Source: Chromatiales bacterium (GTDB taxonomy: Bacteria > Pseudomonadota > Gammaproteobacteria > Steroidobacterales > GCA-2729495). From it: DNA of 40,961 bases. Shown here in pieces: positions 25,136-33,611 of this stretch. The DNA lies in NCBI GenBank assembly GCA_016789845.1, contig JAEUQA010000030.1, positions 1-40,961 on the forward strand. Direction: 5' to 3'. Below the pieces are notes generated by a model. It was not told the DNA's origin, searched no databases, and worked only from the letters and a program-made list of their open reading frames with translations. The first letter of the stretch is position 1, and every line of letters starts with the position of its first letter. A program made the translations under genes and the position numbers.

Positions 25136-26425
25136 ATGCCAAAGGTCTGGACCTGGACCCTGTTCTCGTATGGCGCCGCCCTCGTCGCCGGCGGCCTCGT
25201 GGGTTTTCTCTACGATCGCACCACGCTCGGTGTCCTGACCATGGCCCTCGGCCTCCTGGCCTGGCAGCTCTATAATCTCTACCGGCTCGAACGCTGGCTG
25301 GCCACGGGCAAGATTGCCGAGATTCCCGACGGTAACGGCGCCTGGCCGCCGGTATTTGCGAAGATCCAGTTCATCAAGAGCAAGGTGAAGCGCCGTGGCA
25401 AGCGCTTCCGGAAGCTGGTGAAGGAGCTCCGCGCCTCCACCGAGGCATTTCCGGATGGCGGCGTGATCCTCAATGCCCGCCACGAGATCATCAACTATAA
25501 CCAGGCCGCGCGGGTCCTTCTCGGGTTGAAGAACCGCAGGGACCGCGGCCAGCGGCTCGAGAATCTGCTGCGCTATCCGGATTTCGTGGACTACCTGAAC
25601 AACCCGGCGGAGCGGCAGGCCGTCGATATTCCTTCACCCGCGGGTGGCGAAACGTGGTTGTCGTGCCGCCTGATTCCCTACGGTCCGGAGCAGACCCTGT
25701 TGCTCATCCGGGATGTGAGCCAGCGCGTGAAGATCGAGAAGGTCCGCCGGGACTTCGTCGCGAACGCCTCCCATGAACTCCGCTCCCCGCTTACCGTCAT
25801 CATGGGCTACCTGGACGCGCTGGCCGAGGACGACCGGATTCCGGACAGCTGGAACCAGCCGATCAACGTGATGCAGGACCAGGCCGTACGCATGCGCCGC
25901 CTGGTCGAGGACCTGCTGCAGCTATCCAAGCTGGAGTCCGGTCAGTCGGTCCCGAAGGACCGGGTCGTTGACGTGGCGGCCATGATCGCAGCCGCCAGGA
26001 AGGAAGCGCTGGCACTACCTGACCATCCGGGCACCATCGGGATCGAGCTGCAGAGCCCCGCAAACCTGCTCGGCGAGGAGACCGAACTCCAGTCCGTGGT
26101 GTCCAACCTCGTTGCCAACGCAGTCCGCTACACCCCGCCGGAGGGCGAGATCACCATTCGCTGGACCGTCGACGCTGATGGCGGCCACCTTGCCGTGCAG
26201 GATACGGGCATTGGCATAGCCGAGGAGGATATTCCCCGGGTCACCGAGCGGTTCTACCGGGCGGATGGCGGACGGGCGCGGCAGCGGGGCGGGACCGGCC
26301 TGGGCCTGGCGATCGTCAAGTACGCGCTTCGTCGCCACGACGCCGAGCTGGAGATTCAGAGCAGGCTCGGCCAGGGCAGCACCTTCGTCTGCCATTTTCC
26401 GCGGGATCGGCTCGCCCTATCCTGA
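25136..26425 (+). CDS. phoR: Phosphate regulon sensor histidine kinase PhoR
   Basis: This 429-residue inner-membrane kinase has two N-terminal transmembrane helices (about 5-25 and 30-48), a basic linker, a PAS-like domain (about 95-190), a HisKA domain with the phospho-acceptor H213 in NASHELRSPLTV, and a HATPase_c domain with N box (NLVANAVRYTPPEG), G1 box (DTGIGI) and G2 box (GTGLGLAIVKY). As in E. coli PhoR there is almost no periplasmic domain, consistent with sensing through the PstSCAB-PhoU complex. It phosphorylates PhoB and could also serve the two orphan PhoB-like regulators in the window. Confidence 0.95.
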   Translation: MPKVWTWTLFSYGAALVAGGLVGFLYDRTTLGVLTMALGLLAWQLYNLYRLERWLATGKIAEIPDGNGAWPPVFAKIQFIKSKVKRRGKRFRKLVKELRASTEAFPDGGVILNARHEIINYNQAARVLLGLKNRRDRGQRLENLLRYPDFVDYLNNPAERQAVDIPSPAGGETWLSCRLIPYGPEQTLLLIRDVSQRVKIEKVRRDFVANASHELRSPLTVIMGYLDALAEDDRIPDSWNQPINVMQDQAVRMRRLVEDLLQLSKLESGQSVPKDRVVDVAAMIAAARKEALALPDHPGTIGIELQSPANLLGEETELQSVVSNLVANAVRYTPPEGEITIRWTVDADGGHLAVQDTGIGIAEEDIPRVTERFYRADGGRARQRGGTGLGLAIVKYALRRHDAELEIQSRLGQGSTFVCHFPRDRLALS

Positions 26426-26478
26426 TACTCTTTCCGTCTTCCAACCCCGACCTCACGCCCGCGGGTCAAGGAGCAGCC

Positions 26479-27219
26479 ATGGAATCCGAAAGCTTCAGCC
26501 ACCACATCTCCCGGCGCTTCAATGCCGAACTCGAGCACCTGCGCAGCGAAGTACTGCGGATGGGCGGCCTCGTCGAGCAGCACCTGGATACCGCCGTGGA
26601 GGCGATCATCTCCGGGGACAGCGACATGGGCCTCCGGGTGTCGAACGACGATCACAAGATCAACAAGCTCGAGGTGACCATCGACGAGGAGTGCCGGAAG
26701 CTGCTCGCCACCCGGATGCCGGCCGCTGCCGACCTGCGACTGATCGTGATGGTCATCAAGACCATCACGGACCTCGAGCGGGTGGGAGACGAGGCCGCCA
26801 AGATCGGCTACCTGGCATCCCACCTGGCCACCGACCGGGAACCCTACGCGTCCTACACGGAACTGAAGGCGCTGGGTGAGCATGTCCAGGAAATGCTGCA
26901 CGATGCGCTGGATGCCTTCTCCCGGATGGACGTGGACGACGCCCTTGCCGTCATCGAGGAGGACAAGCTGGTTGACGAGGAGTACGACCAGATCACCCGC
27001 CAGTGCATTTCCCTGATGATGGAGGACGCGCGGACGATCCGTCGTTTCATGGACGTGAGCTGGGTGGCCCGGGCCCTGGAGCGGATCGGCGACCACGCCA
27101 AGAACATCGCGGAGTATGTGGTCTACCTCGTCCACGGCCGGGATATCCGCCATACGGAGCGGGAGGCGGTGCGCCAGGAGCTCGAGGCTGCCAAGGGCGA
27201 TCGGCCGGTCTCCGGCTGA
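26479..27219 (+). CDS. phoU: Phosphate signalling protein PhoU
   Basis: This 246-residue, all-helical protein starts at an ATG preceded by AAGGAG. It has the PhoU duplication of two three-helix bundles, with the repeated metal-binding helix motif seen in LERVGDEAAKIGYLA and LERIGDHAKNIAEYV. PhoU links Pst transport to PhoR and switches the Pho regulon off when phosphate is abundant. Here it sits between phoR and pstS rather than after pstB as in E. coli. The gap to pstS contains a candidate Pho box, so phoU may be transcribed mainly with phoBR. Confidence 0.96.
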   Translation: MESESFSHHISRRFNAELEHLRSEVLRMGGLVEQHLDTAVEAIISGDSDMGLRVSNDDHKINKLEVTIDEECRKLLATRMPAAADLRLIVMVIKTITDLERVGDEAAKIGYLASHLATDREPYASYTELKALGEHVQEMLHDALDAFSRMDVDDALAVIEEDKLVDEEYDQITRQCISLMMEDARTIRRFMDVSWVARALERIGDHAKNIAEYVVYLVHGRDIRHTEREAVRQELEAAKGDRPVSG

Positions 27220-27233
27220 GATGGGCGGGCAGC

Positions 27234-27262
27234 CTGAAATAATTCCTTAACATTACGGACAT
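27234..27262 (+). promoter_or_regulatory. Candidate Pho-box array upstream of pstS
   Basis: CTGAAAT (27234), CCTTAAC (27245) and CGGACAT (27256) keep 11-bp phasing and end 51 bp before the pstS start. The last two recall the second box of E. coli pstS. The individual units are degenerate (three to five of seven matches). Confidence 0.5.
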
Positions 27263-27313
27263 AAGCTGCCTCACGTTGAAACCCTACCGTCCAATTCTCC
27301 TCTGGAGGTCTCC

Positions 27314-28378
27314 GTGAAGCACATTTCCCCGCTTACCGGCCTGCTTGCCGTGGCCGTTCTTGCCGGCGTCACCGCCGGTCCGGCATCTGCCCAGGCCGCG
27401 CGCGACTACATCAGCATCGTCGGATCTTCCACCGTCTATCCCTTTTCCACGGTCGTAGCCGAGCAGTTCGGCAAGACCAGCCGCTTCAAGACCCCGAAGG
27501 TGGAGTCCACGGGTTCCGGTGGCGGCATCAAGCTGTTCTGCGGCGGCGTGGGGGTCCAGCACCCCGACATTGCGAACAGCTCCCGGGCCATCAAGGCAAC
27601 GGAACTGGCCATGTGTGCGGCGAATGGCGTCAAGGAAGTCGTCGAGGTGAAGATCGGCTACGACGGCATCGTGCTGGCCGAGTCCAAGGCGGCCGCCGGG
27701 CTGCCCCTGACCCTGCGGGATGTCTACCTCGCCCTGGCCAAGCAGGTCCCGAATCCCAACGGGACCGAGACGCTGGTCCCCAATCCCTACAAGACCTGGA
27801 AGGACGTCAACCCGAAGCTGGCTGCCCAGTCGATCGAGGTCCTGGGCCCGCCGCCGACCTCAGGCACGCGGGATGCCTTCGTCGAACTGGCCATGGAGGG
27901 CGGTTGCAAGACCTTCTCCTGGATCAAGGCCATCAAGGACACGGACGAGAACAGGTTCAAGCAGGTTTGCCACACGATCCGCGAGGACGGCCGCTTCGTC
28001 GAGGCCGGCGAGAACGACAACCTGATCGTCCAGAAGCTGAAGGCCAACAAGAATGCCGTAGGCATCTTCGGCTTCAGCTTCCTCGAGCAGAACATGGATT
28101 CGGTGAAGGGCTCCGTCGTCGATGGTGTGGTCCCGACCTTCGAGAACATCGCCAGTGGCAAGTACCCCGTGTCCCGGCCCTTGTACTTCTATGTGAAGAA
28201 GGCCCACATTGGCGCAATCCCGGGCATCAAGGAATTCGTTGCCGAGTTCACGAGCCAGAAGGCCATGGGTGAGGAGGGCTACCTCGCCGACCGGGGCCTG
28301 GTACCGCTGCCGCCAGCCGAGTACCAGGCTACGGTGAAGCGGGTAGCCAACCTGGAAAGCATGCCGCCCGTGAAGTGA
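27314..28378 (+). CDS. pstS: Phosphate ABC transporter substrate-binding protein PstS
   Basis: This 354-residue periplasmic protein starts at GTG 27314, preceded by GGAGGT. It has a signal peptide to about residue 26 (GPASAQA), then phosphate-binding loops: VGSSTVYPFS, STGSGGGIKLFC, NSSRAIK and SGTRDAFVELAME. It captures phosphate in the periplasm and passes it to PstC/PstA. A strong hairpin follows the gene, which would favour more PstS than PstCAB. Compared with the secreted protein at 1857 it has the full set of PstS motifs. Confidence 0.96.
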   Translation: MKHISPLTGLLAVAVLAGVTAGPASAQAARDYISIVGSSTVYPFSTVVAEQFGKTSRFKTPKVESTGSGGGIKLFCGGVGVQHPDIANSSRAIKATELAMCAANGVKEVVEVKIGYDGIVLAESKAAAGLPLTLRDVYLALAKQVPNPNGTETLVPNPYKTWKDVNPKLAAQSIEVLGPPPTSGTRDAFVELAMEGGCKTFSWIKAIKDTDENRFKQVCHTIREDGRFVEAGENDNLIVQKLKANKNAVGIFGFSFLEQNMDSVKGSVVDGVVPTFENIASGKYPVSRPLYFYVKKAHIGAIPGIKEFVAEFTSQKAMGEEGYLADRGLVPLPPAEYQATVKRVANLESMPPVK

Positions 28379-28420
28379 CCGGACCGGCCCCGAGGCCGGA
28401 CGGCTTTGAGTCTCAAGGGG

Positions 28421-28450
28421 GGCGGCGGCCTGCCAGTGCGGGCCGCCGCC
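28421..28450 (+). other. Intercistronic hairpin between pstS and pstC
   Basis: GGCGGCGGCC (28421-28430) and GGCCGCCGCC (28441-28450) form a perfect 10-bp GC stem with a 10-base loop. No T-run follows, so it is more likely an mRNA-stabilising or attenuating element than a full terminator. It would raise PstS over the membrane components. Confidence 0.6.
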
Positions 28451-28484
28451 TTCATGTCGAGAAAACCATGGTGATCCGCAGCAG

Positions 28485-29873
28485 ATGCGCCTGACCACGC
28501 TCGCCCTGATCCTGATTGTGATGGCGCTCGCCGCCTTCTTCCTCGGAAGGCGGCGAGCCATTGCCATCGGCGGCCCCCCCGGGGCCGCCCGGAAGCTGCA
28601 CTCGCTGCCCAAGTACCACGGTTACTACGCGTCCCTCTGGTGCGTGCTCCCGGGCCTGGTGGTCCTGCTCGCCTGGGCGGCTCTTAGCGACACGCTCATC
28701 ACGAGCCGGGTGATTGATTCCCTGCCCGAGGCGCTCCGCAACCAGCCGGAGGCCCAGCTGAGCCTCACGCTGAACGATATCCGTAACCTTGCCGCGGGCC
28801 AGATGGTGGATGAGAGCCGCCGCGCCGAGTTCGAGGTCGCTGCCGGGCTTTACACGGAGCTGCGCGCGGCGTCCCGGAGGATCCTCTCGGGCCTGATCAT
28901 CGCGGTGTCCTTCCTGGGATTTGCCGTGGCCTGGGGGCGGCTGAAGCCGCAGTTCCGTGCCCGCAACCATGTGGAACTGGCGATCAAGGTGGCGCTGATC
29001 GCCGCCTCGATGGTCGCCATCCTGACGACGCTGGGCATCCTCCTGTCGGTGACCTTCGAGGCCATCCGGTTCTTCCGCCAGGTGCCGTTCGCGGATTTCC
29101 TGTTCGGGCTGAACTGGAGCCCCCAGACGGCGATCAGGGCCGATCAGGTGGGCTCTTCCGGGGCCTTCGGCGCGGTGCCACTCTTCGCCGGTACGCTGCT
29201 GATATCCGGCATTGCACTGTTCGTTGCAGTGCCCATCGGGCTCATGATCGCCATCTACCTTTCCGAGTATGCGAAGCCGGCGGTGCGCCGCGTGGTCAAG
29301 CCCATACTGGAGGTCCTCGCCGGCATACCGACGGTGGTCTACGGCTACTTCGCCGCACTGACCGTGGCCCCAGTCATCCGCCAGGTCGGCGCCAGCCTGG
29401 GGCTGGACGTCGCGTCGGAAAGTGCACTGGGGGCTGGCCTCGTGATGGGCGTGATGATCATTCCCTTCGTCTCTTCGTTGTCCGATGACGTGATCAATGC
29501 CGTGCCCCGCGCCATGCGCGAAGGCTCCTACGGGCTGGGCGCCACCAAGTCGGAGACGATCAAGCGCGTCATCCTACCCGCCGCCCTCCCGGGCATCGTT
29601 GGGGGCGTCCTGCTGGCTGCTTCCCGGGCCATCGGCGAGACAATGATCGTCGTCATGGCCGCAGGGCTGTCAGCCAACCTCACGGCGAATCCGCTCGAAT
29701 CCGTCACCACCGTCACTGTGCAGATCGTCACGTTGCTCGTGGGCGACCAGGAGTTCGACAGCCCGAAGACGCTGGCGGCCTTCGCGCTGGGCCTGGTGCT
29801 GTTCGTCGTCACCCTGATCCTGAACATCATTGCCCTGCAGGTTGTCCGCCGGTACCGGGAGCAGTACGACTGA
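28485..29873 (+). CDS. pstC: Phosphate ABC transporter permease PstC (long form)
   Basis: The 462 residues exceed E. coli PstC (319). The extra N-terminal half has a transmembrane helix (about 3-20), another near 44-65, a periplasmic stretch and a helix near 130-150, like the DUF3708-type extension of long PstC proteins. The permease core (about 165-462) has SGAFGAVPLFAGTLLIS, LAGIPTVVYGYFAALTV and the ABC-coupling EAA-like loop REGSYGLGATKSETIKRVILP. It forms the inner-membrane channel with PstA. Its stop overlaps the pstA start (TGATG), giving coupled translation. Confidence 0.94.
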   Translation: MRLTTLALILIVMALAAFFLGRRRAIAIGGPPGAARKLHSLPKYHGYYASLWCVLPGLVVLLAWAALSDTLITSRVIDSLPEALRNQPEAQLSLTLNDIRNLAAGQMVDESRRAEFEVAAGLYTELRAASRRILSGLIIAVSFLGFAVAWGRLKPQFRARNHVELAIKVALIAASMVAILTTLGILLSVTFEAIRFFRQVPFADFLFGLNWSPQTAIRADQVGSSGAFGAVPLFAGTLLISGIALFVAVPIGLMIAIYLSEYAKPAVRRVVKPILEVLAGIPTVVYGYFAALTVAPVIRQVGASLGLDVASESALGAGLVMGVMIIPFVSSLSDDVINAVPRAMREGSYGLGATKSETIKRVILPAALPGIVGGVLLAASRAIGETMIVVMAAGLSANLTANPLESVTTVTVQIVTLLVGDQEFDSPKTLAAFALGLVLFVVTLILNIIALQVVRRYREQYD

Positions 29874-31171
29874 TGGCCGCGCCACTTACCCCCGCCGAGA
29901 CCCGGCGCCGGGTCGATGCCAGCCTGCGACGGCGGTATCGAACCGAGAGACTGTTTCGCCTTTACGGCCTGATATCCGTCCTCCTGGGTGTCGGCTTCCT
30001 GGTCATTCTGTTCACCACGATCATCGGCAATGGCTATGGCGCGTTTCGCCAGTCCTTCGTCCGGCTGGAGATCCAGTTCGACCCGGCCGTCATAGATCCC
30101 GATGGAACGCGCACCCCTGATGTGCTGGCGTCCGCCGACTACTCCCAGCTGATCAAGTCCTCATTGCGTCAGCTGTTTCCCGCGGCTGAAGACCGCGCCT
30201 CCCGGCGCGAGCTGAACGCCCTGGTGAGTTCGGGGGGCGCCTATTTGCTGCAGAAGATGGTTCTTGCGGACCCCGGGCTGCTGGGCCAATCGCGGGATCT
30301 CTGGCTGCCGGCCGACGACGAGGTCGACCTGTTCGTGAAGGGCAGCGTGCCGACGGGGGCCGCGGGGAGCGAACAAGAACGGCTCTCGGCGCAGCAGATC
30401 GGGTGGATCAGCCAGCTGAAGGCGGCGGGCAGGCTCGAGCTGCGGTTCAACACCACGTTCTTCACCGCCGGCGACTCCCGGGAGCCGGAGTTGGCAGGGA
30501 TCTGGGGTGCGACCAAGGGCTCCTTCCTGATGATGCTGGTTACACTGTTCCTGGCATTCCCGCTCGGGGTCGCCGCAGCGATCTACCTCGAAGAGTTTGC
30601 CCCCCGCAGCTGGCTCGTTGATGTGATCGAAGTGAACATCAACAACCTCGCCGCGGTCCCGTCGATCGTGTTTGGCCTCCTCGGCCTTGCGGTGTTCATC
30701 AACTTCTTCGGGCTGCCCCGGTCGGCGCCACTCGTGGGTGGCCTGGTGCTTACGCTGATGACCCTGCCAGTCGTCATCATCGCGTCCCGGGCGGCGATTA
30801 AATCCGTTCCACCCTCGGTCCGGGAGGCGGCCCTGGGGGTGGGCGCCTCCAAGATGCAGATGGTGTTTCATCACGTCCTGCCGCTGGCGCTGCCGGGCAT
30901 GCTCACGGGCGCCATCATTGGCATGGCGCGCGCCCTGGGCGAGTCCGCACCCCTGCTCATGATCGGGATGGTCGCCTTCATCGTCGAGGTGCCGAGCGGC
31001 GCCATGAGCCCTGCAACGGCCCTGCCAGTGCAGATCTACCTGTGGGCGGACAGCCCCGAGCGGGCCTTTGTCGAGCGCACGTCCGCGGCCATCATGGTGC
31101 TGCTGGCGTTCCTGCTGGTGATGAATGCGGCGGCGGTCTGGCTACGAAACCGTTTCGAGCAGCGCTGGTAG
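29873..31171 (+). CDS. pstA: Phosphate ABC transporter permease PstA (long form)
   Basis: The 432 residues exceed E. coli PstA (296) because of a periplasmic segment of about 150 residues (about 55-210) between the first helix (LISVLLGVGFLVILFTTII) and the permease core, similar to the DUF3333-type N-terminal region. The core shows KGSFLMMLVTLFLAFPLG, NNLAAVPSIVFGLLGLAV and the EAA-like loop REAALGVGASKMQMVFHHVLP. It pairs with PstC. pstC also carries an N-terminal extension, so the two inserts may form a periplasmic platform for PstS; that is inference. Confidence 0.94.
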   Translation: MAAPLTPAETRRRVDASLRRRYRTERLFRLYGLISVLLGVGFLVILFTTIIGNGYGAFRQSFVRLEIQFDPAVIDPDGTRTPDVLASADYSQLIKSSLRQLFPAAEDRASRRELNALVSSGGAYLLQKMVLADPGLLGQSRDLWLPADDEVDLFVKGSVPTGAAGSEQERLSAQQIGWISQLKAAGRLELRFNTTFFTAGDSREPELAGIWGATKGSFLMMLVTLFLAFPLGVAAAIYLEEFAPRSWLVDVIEVNINNLAAVPSIVFGLLGLAVFINFFGLPRSAPLVGGLVLTLMTLPVVIIASRAAIKSVPPSVREAALGVGASKMQMVFHHVLPLALPGMLTGAIIGMARALGESAPLLMIGMVAFIVEVPSGAMSPATALPVQIYLWADSPERAFVERTSAAIMVLLAFLLVMNAAAVWLRNRFEQRW

Positions 31172-31196
31172 CGGTTAGCATGGGAGATTGCCGATA

Positions 31197-32111
31197 ATGC
31201 TGCTTATGGACAGGGAAAAGGGATTCGCCGCCATGCGTGAACCTGCCGATGGGCGAGAGCCTGTCGCCGCGACCCCGGTTTCGCCCATGGTCATCGCCGA
31301 TGCTGCCGAGACGGACCGCATCGCGGCCGACACGGTGGGTGATGTTACTGCGAAGGACGCCGTCATCTGTGTTCGTGGCGGCAACGTCCATTACGGCGAA
31401 ACCCACGCCCTGCGTGACATCAACCTCGATGTGGGCCGCAACGAAGTCATCGCACTGATAGGGCCATCCGGTTGCGGCAAGTCCACGTTCATCCGTTGCC
31501 TGAACCGCATGAACGACACGATCGAGTCGGCGAAGGTCACCGGCGACTTCCGCCTGGACGGCCAGGATATCTACGCCAGGGACACGGACGTCGTCATGCT
31601 CCGGGCGCGTGTGGGCATGGTCTTCCAGAAGCCAAACCCGTTCCCCAAGTCCATCTACGAGAACGTGGCCTACGGTCCCCGGATCCATGGCCTCGCCAGC
31701 AACCGGGCCGAGCTGGACGACATCGTCTACGGCAGCCTGGAAAGGGCGGGGCTCGTGGATGAGGTAAAGGACAGGCTCGACGAGCCCGGCACCGGTCTTT
31801 CCGGCGGCCAGCAGCAGCGGCTGTGCATCGCGCGCACCATTGCCGTGAATCCCGAAGTCATATTGATGGACGAGCCCTGCTCGGCCCTGGATCCGATCGC
31901 TACGGCGCGCATCGAGGACCTCATCGACGAGCTGTCCCAGAAGTACGCCATTGCGATCGTCACCCATTCGATGCAGCAGGCCGCTCGTGTGTCGAACCGC
32001 ACGGCCTACTTCCACCTGGGCCGGCTCGTCGAGGTCGGGCCCACCGACAAGATCTTCACCAATCCGTCCCACAAGCTCACCGAAGACTACGTGACTGGCC
32101 GGTTCGGCTAG
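31197..32111 (+). CDS. pstB: Phosphate ABC transporter ATP-binding protein PstB
   Basis: The product has about 304 residues from the ATG at 31197, preceded by GGGAG at 31182-31186. Other possible starts are TTG 31188, ATG 31206 and ATG 31233; the conserved part begins only near residue 57, so the start is uncertain. The ABC domain has Walker [10 protein letters not shown], the Q-loop FQKPNPFP, signature LSGGQQQR, Walker [14 protein letters not shown] and switch His in VTHSMQQA. It powers phosphate import with PstSCA and takes part in PhoR/PhoU signalling. The acidic N-terminal extension of about 50 residues is longer than in E. coli PstB (257). Confidence 0.95.
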   Translation: MLLMDREKGFAAMREPADGREPVAATPVSPMVIADAAETDRIAADTVGDVTAKDAVICVRGGNVHYGETHALRDINLDVGRNEVIALIGPSGCGKSTFIRCLNRMNDTIESAKVTGDFRLDGQDIYARDTDVVMLRARVGMVFQKPNPFPKSIYENVAYGPRIHGLASNRAELDDIVYGSLERAGLVDEVKDRLDEPGTGLSGGQQQRLCIARTIAVNPEVILMDEPCSALDPIATARIEDLIDELSQKYAIAIVTHSMQQAARVSNRTAYFHLGRLVEVGPTDKIFTNPSHKLTEDYVTGRFG

Positions 32112-32156
32112 ACAGCCCCGGCGGGCGACTGCCGCCCGTCTTGTGGGGCGTGTTAC

Positions 32157-32178
32157 GAAGCCATTGCCTAATGGCTTC
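32157..32178 (+). other. Hairpin between pstB and the porin gene
   Basis: GAAGCCATT (32157-32165) and AATGGCTTC (32170-32178) form a perfect 9-bp stem with a GCCT loop. It is nested within a wider inverted repeat, GTTACGAA at 32152 and TTCGTAAC at 32190. No T-run follows. It may mark the 3' end of the pst transcript or be a binding site for a dimeric regulator. Confidence 0.5.
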
Positions 32179-32179
32179 C

Positions 32180-32197
32180 ATTTCATGAATTCGTAAC
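32180..32197 (+). promoter_or_regulatory. Weak candidate Pho box upstream of the porin gene
   Basis: ATTTCAT (32180) and TCGTAAC (32191) are 11 bp apart. Each resembles a unit seen in the arrays at 804-843 and 16147-16175. The site overlaps the right arm of the GTTACGAA/TTCGTAAC inverted repeat and lies 86 bp before the ATG at 32283. Confidence 0.35.
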
Positions 32198-32282
32198 ATT
32201 CTCGCAGCAAAATCCCATCCGTTCGCCGCCCTGGCATCTGTCCGTGGCGGCTTCCGATCCGACATCCACAGAGGACGAGGTA

Positions 32283-33542
32283 ATGCCCATGAAACGAGCG
32301 GTATATTCGCTGGCTCTAGGACTTTCTGCCGGCCTGGCCCTGAATGCGCCAGCTGCCTTCGGCGCCGTGACAGACGAGCAGGTCCAGCAGCTGCTCGACC
32401 GGATCGAGGCCCAGGACCGCCGGATCGCGGAACTCGAGAAGGCGGCGCAGAAGCCCGGGGCCGCGGCACCAGCCGGTGCTGTGGCGGCTGTACCGGCCCC
32501 GGCCGCGCCCGCCAAGCCGTCGCCGGCCGGTTGGGCCGAGAAGGTCGCGGTGCAGGGCGATTTCCGCTACCGCTACGAGAATATCGACCAGGAGACGGCA
32601 GCCAGCGATCGCAACCGTCAGCGGATCCGGGCCCGGGCGGCAATCGTCGCCAAGCCCCAGGACAACCTGGAGGTGGGTTTCGGGCTGTCAACGAGCCAGG
32701 ACGGCGACCCCATCTCCAGCAACCAGACGATCGGGAACGGCGGCTCCCGCAAGGACATCTACCTGGATCTCGCCTACTTCAACTGGGCGGCACTGCCCGG
32801 CCTGAACGTCACCGGCGGCAAGTTCAAGAACTTCCTCTACCGTCCGGGCAAGCATTCCCTGCTCTGGGACAGCGACTGGAATCCCGAGGGCTTGGGCATT
32901 ACCTACACGAATGGGCCGTTCTTCGGCAGCGTGCTTGGGACCTGGCTCGAGAGCGATAGCAACAGCACTGAGGAGTTCACCTTTGGCACCCAGTTCGGTG
33001 TTGCGGTGCCCGTCAGCGAGGCCATCAAGCTGACCGCAGGCGTCGGATACTTCAACTTCAACACCGCGGGCAAGGGGACCTTCTACGGCTCAGACACGGC
33101 GTTCGCCGACAACAGCTTCGATCCGGTGACCAACGAGTACCTCTACGACTACCAGGAGCTGGAATTGTTCGCCGATCTGGGTTTCAAGGTCGCGGGCCTG
33201 CCGGCCAGCGTGTTCGCCGACTACGTGCAGAACGCGGATGCGGACGAGTACGACACCGGGTGGGCCGCTGGCTTCCAGCTGGGCGCCGCGAAAGCCAAGG
33301 GCACCTGGGAGGCCAGCTATGCCTACCAGGACCTGGCTCCGGATGCGGTCTTCGGCGCCCTGACCGACTCGGACTTCGGCGGTGGCGGCACCGACAACAA
33401 GGGCCACGTGCTGCGCGGCGCCTACGCGCTCACTGACAAGTGGAACCTGGCCTTCAGTTACTTTATCAACACGATCGACCAGAACACGGGCACCGAGCAG
33501 GACTACAACCGCCTGCAGCTCGACATGAACCTCAAGTACTGA
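32283..33542 (+). CDS. Outer-membrane porin, phosphate-selective (OprP/OprO-like)
   Basis: The product has about 419 residues from the ATG at 32283, placed 7 bases after GAGGA; an ATG at 32289 is also possible, and one at 32244 would precede the signal peptide. It has a signal peptide (to AAFG, about 25), a short periplasmic coiled coil (EQVQQLLDRIEAQDRRIAELE, about 29-49), a Pro/Ala linker, and a 16-18-strand-type barrel beginning VAVQGDFRYRYENI and ending RLQLDMNLKY. Porins of this architecture include the Pseudomonas phosphate/polyphosphate porins, and a place straight after pstB supports phosphate uptake across the outer membrane. Substrate specificity cannot be read directly. A strong terminator follows. 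Confidence 0.85.
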   Translation: MPMKRAVYSLALGLSAGLALNAPAAFGAVTDEQVQQLLDRIEAQDRRIAELEKAAQKPGAAAPAGAVAAVPAPAAPAKPSPAGWAEKVAVQGDFRYRYENIDQETAASDRNRQRIRARAAIVAKPQDNLEVGFGLSTSQDGDPISSNQTIGNGGSRKDIYLDLAYFNWAALPGLNVTGGKFKNFLYRPGKHSLLWDSDWNPEGLGITYTNGPFFGSVLGTWLESDSNSTEEFTFGTQFGVAVPVSEAIKLTAGVGYFNFNTAGKGTFYGSDTAFADNSFDPVTNEYLYDYQELELFADLGFKVAGLPASVFADYVQNADADEYDTGWAAGFQLGAAKAKGTWEASYAYQDLAPDAVFGALTDSDFGGGGTDNKGHVLRGAYALTDKWNLAFSYFINTIDQNTGTEQDYNRLQLDMNLKY

Positions 33543-33561
33543 GTTGGCGTGCACCAATGGT

Positions 33562-33600
33562 GGGGGCGGCATCCGGCGGATGCCGCCCCCTTTCGTCTTG
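33562..33600 (+). terminator. Terminator after the porin gene
   Basis: A perfect 13-bp stem (33562-33574 with 33578-33590) closes on a three-base loop and is followed by TTTCGTCTT. It lies 19 bp past the porin stop and separates it from the convergent lyase gene. Confidence 0.85.
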
Positions 33601-33611
33601 TTCGCGGCACG

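Noticed and set aside
32118..32144. Possible terminator after pstB (GGCGG/CCGCC)
   Set aside because: 5-bp stem with a 7-base loop and no run of T; not enough to call.
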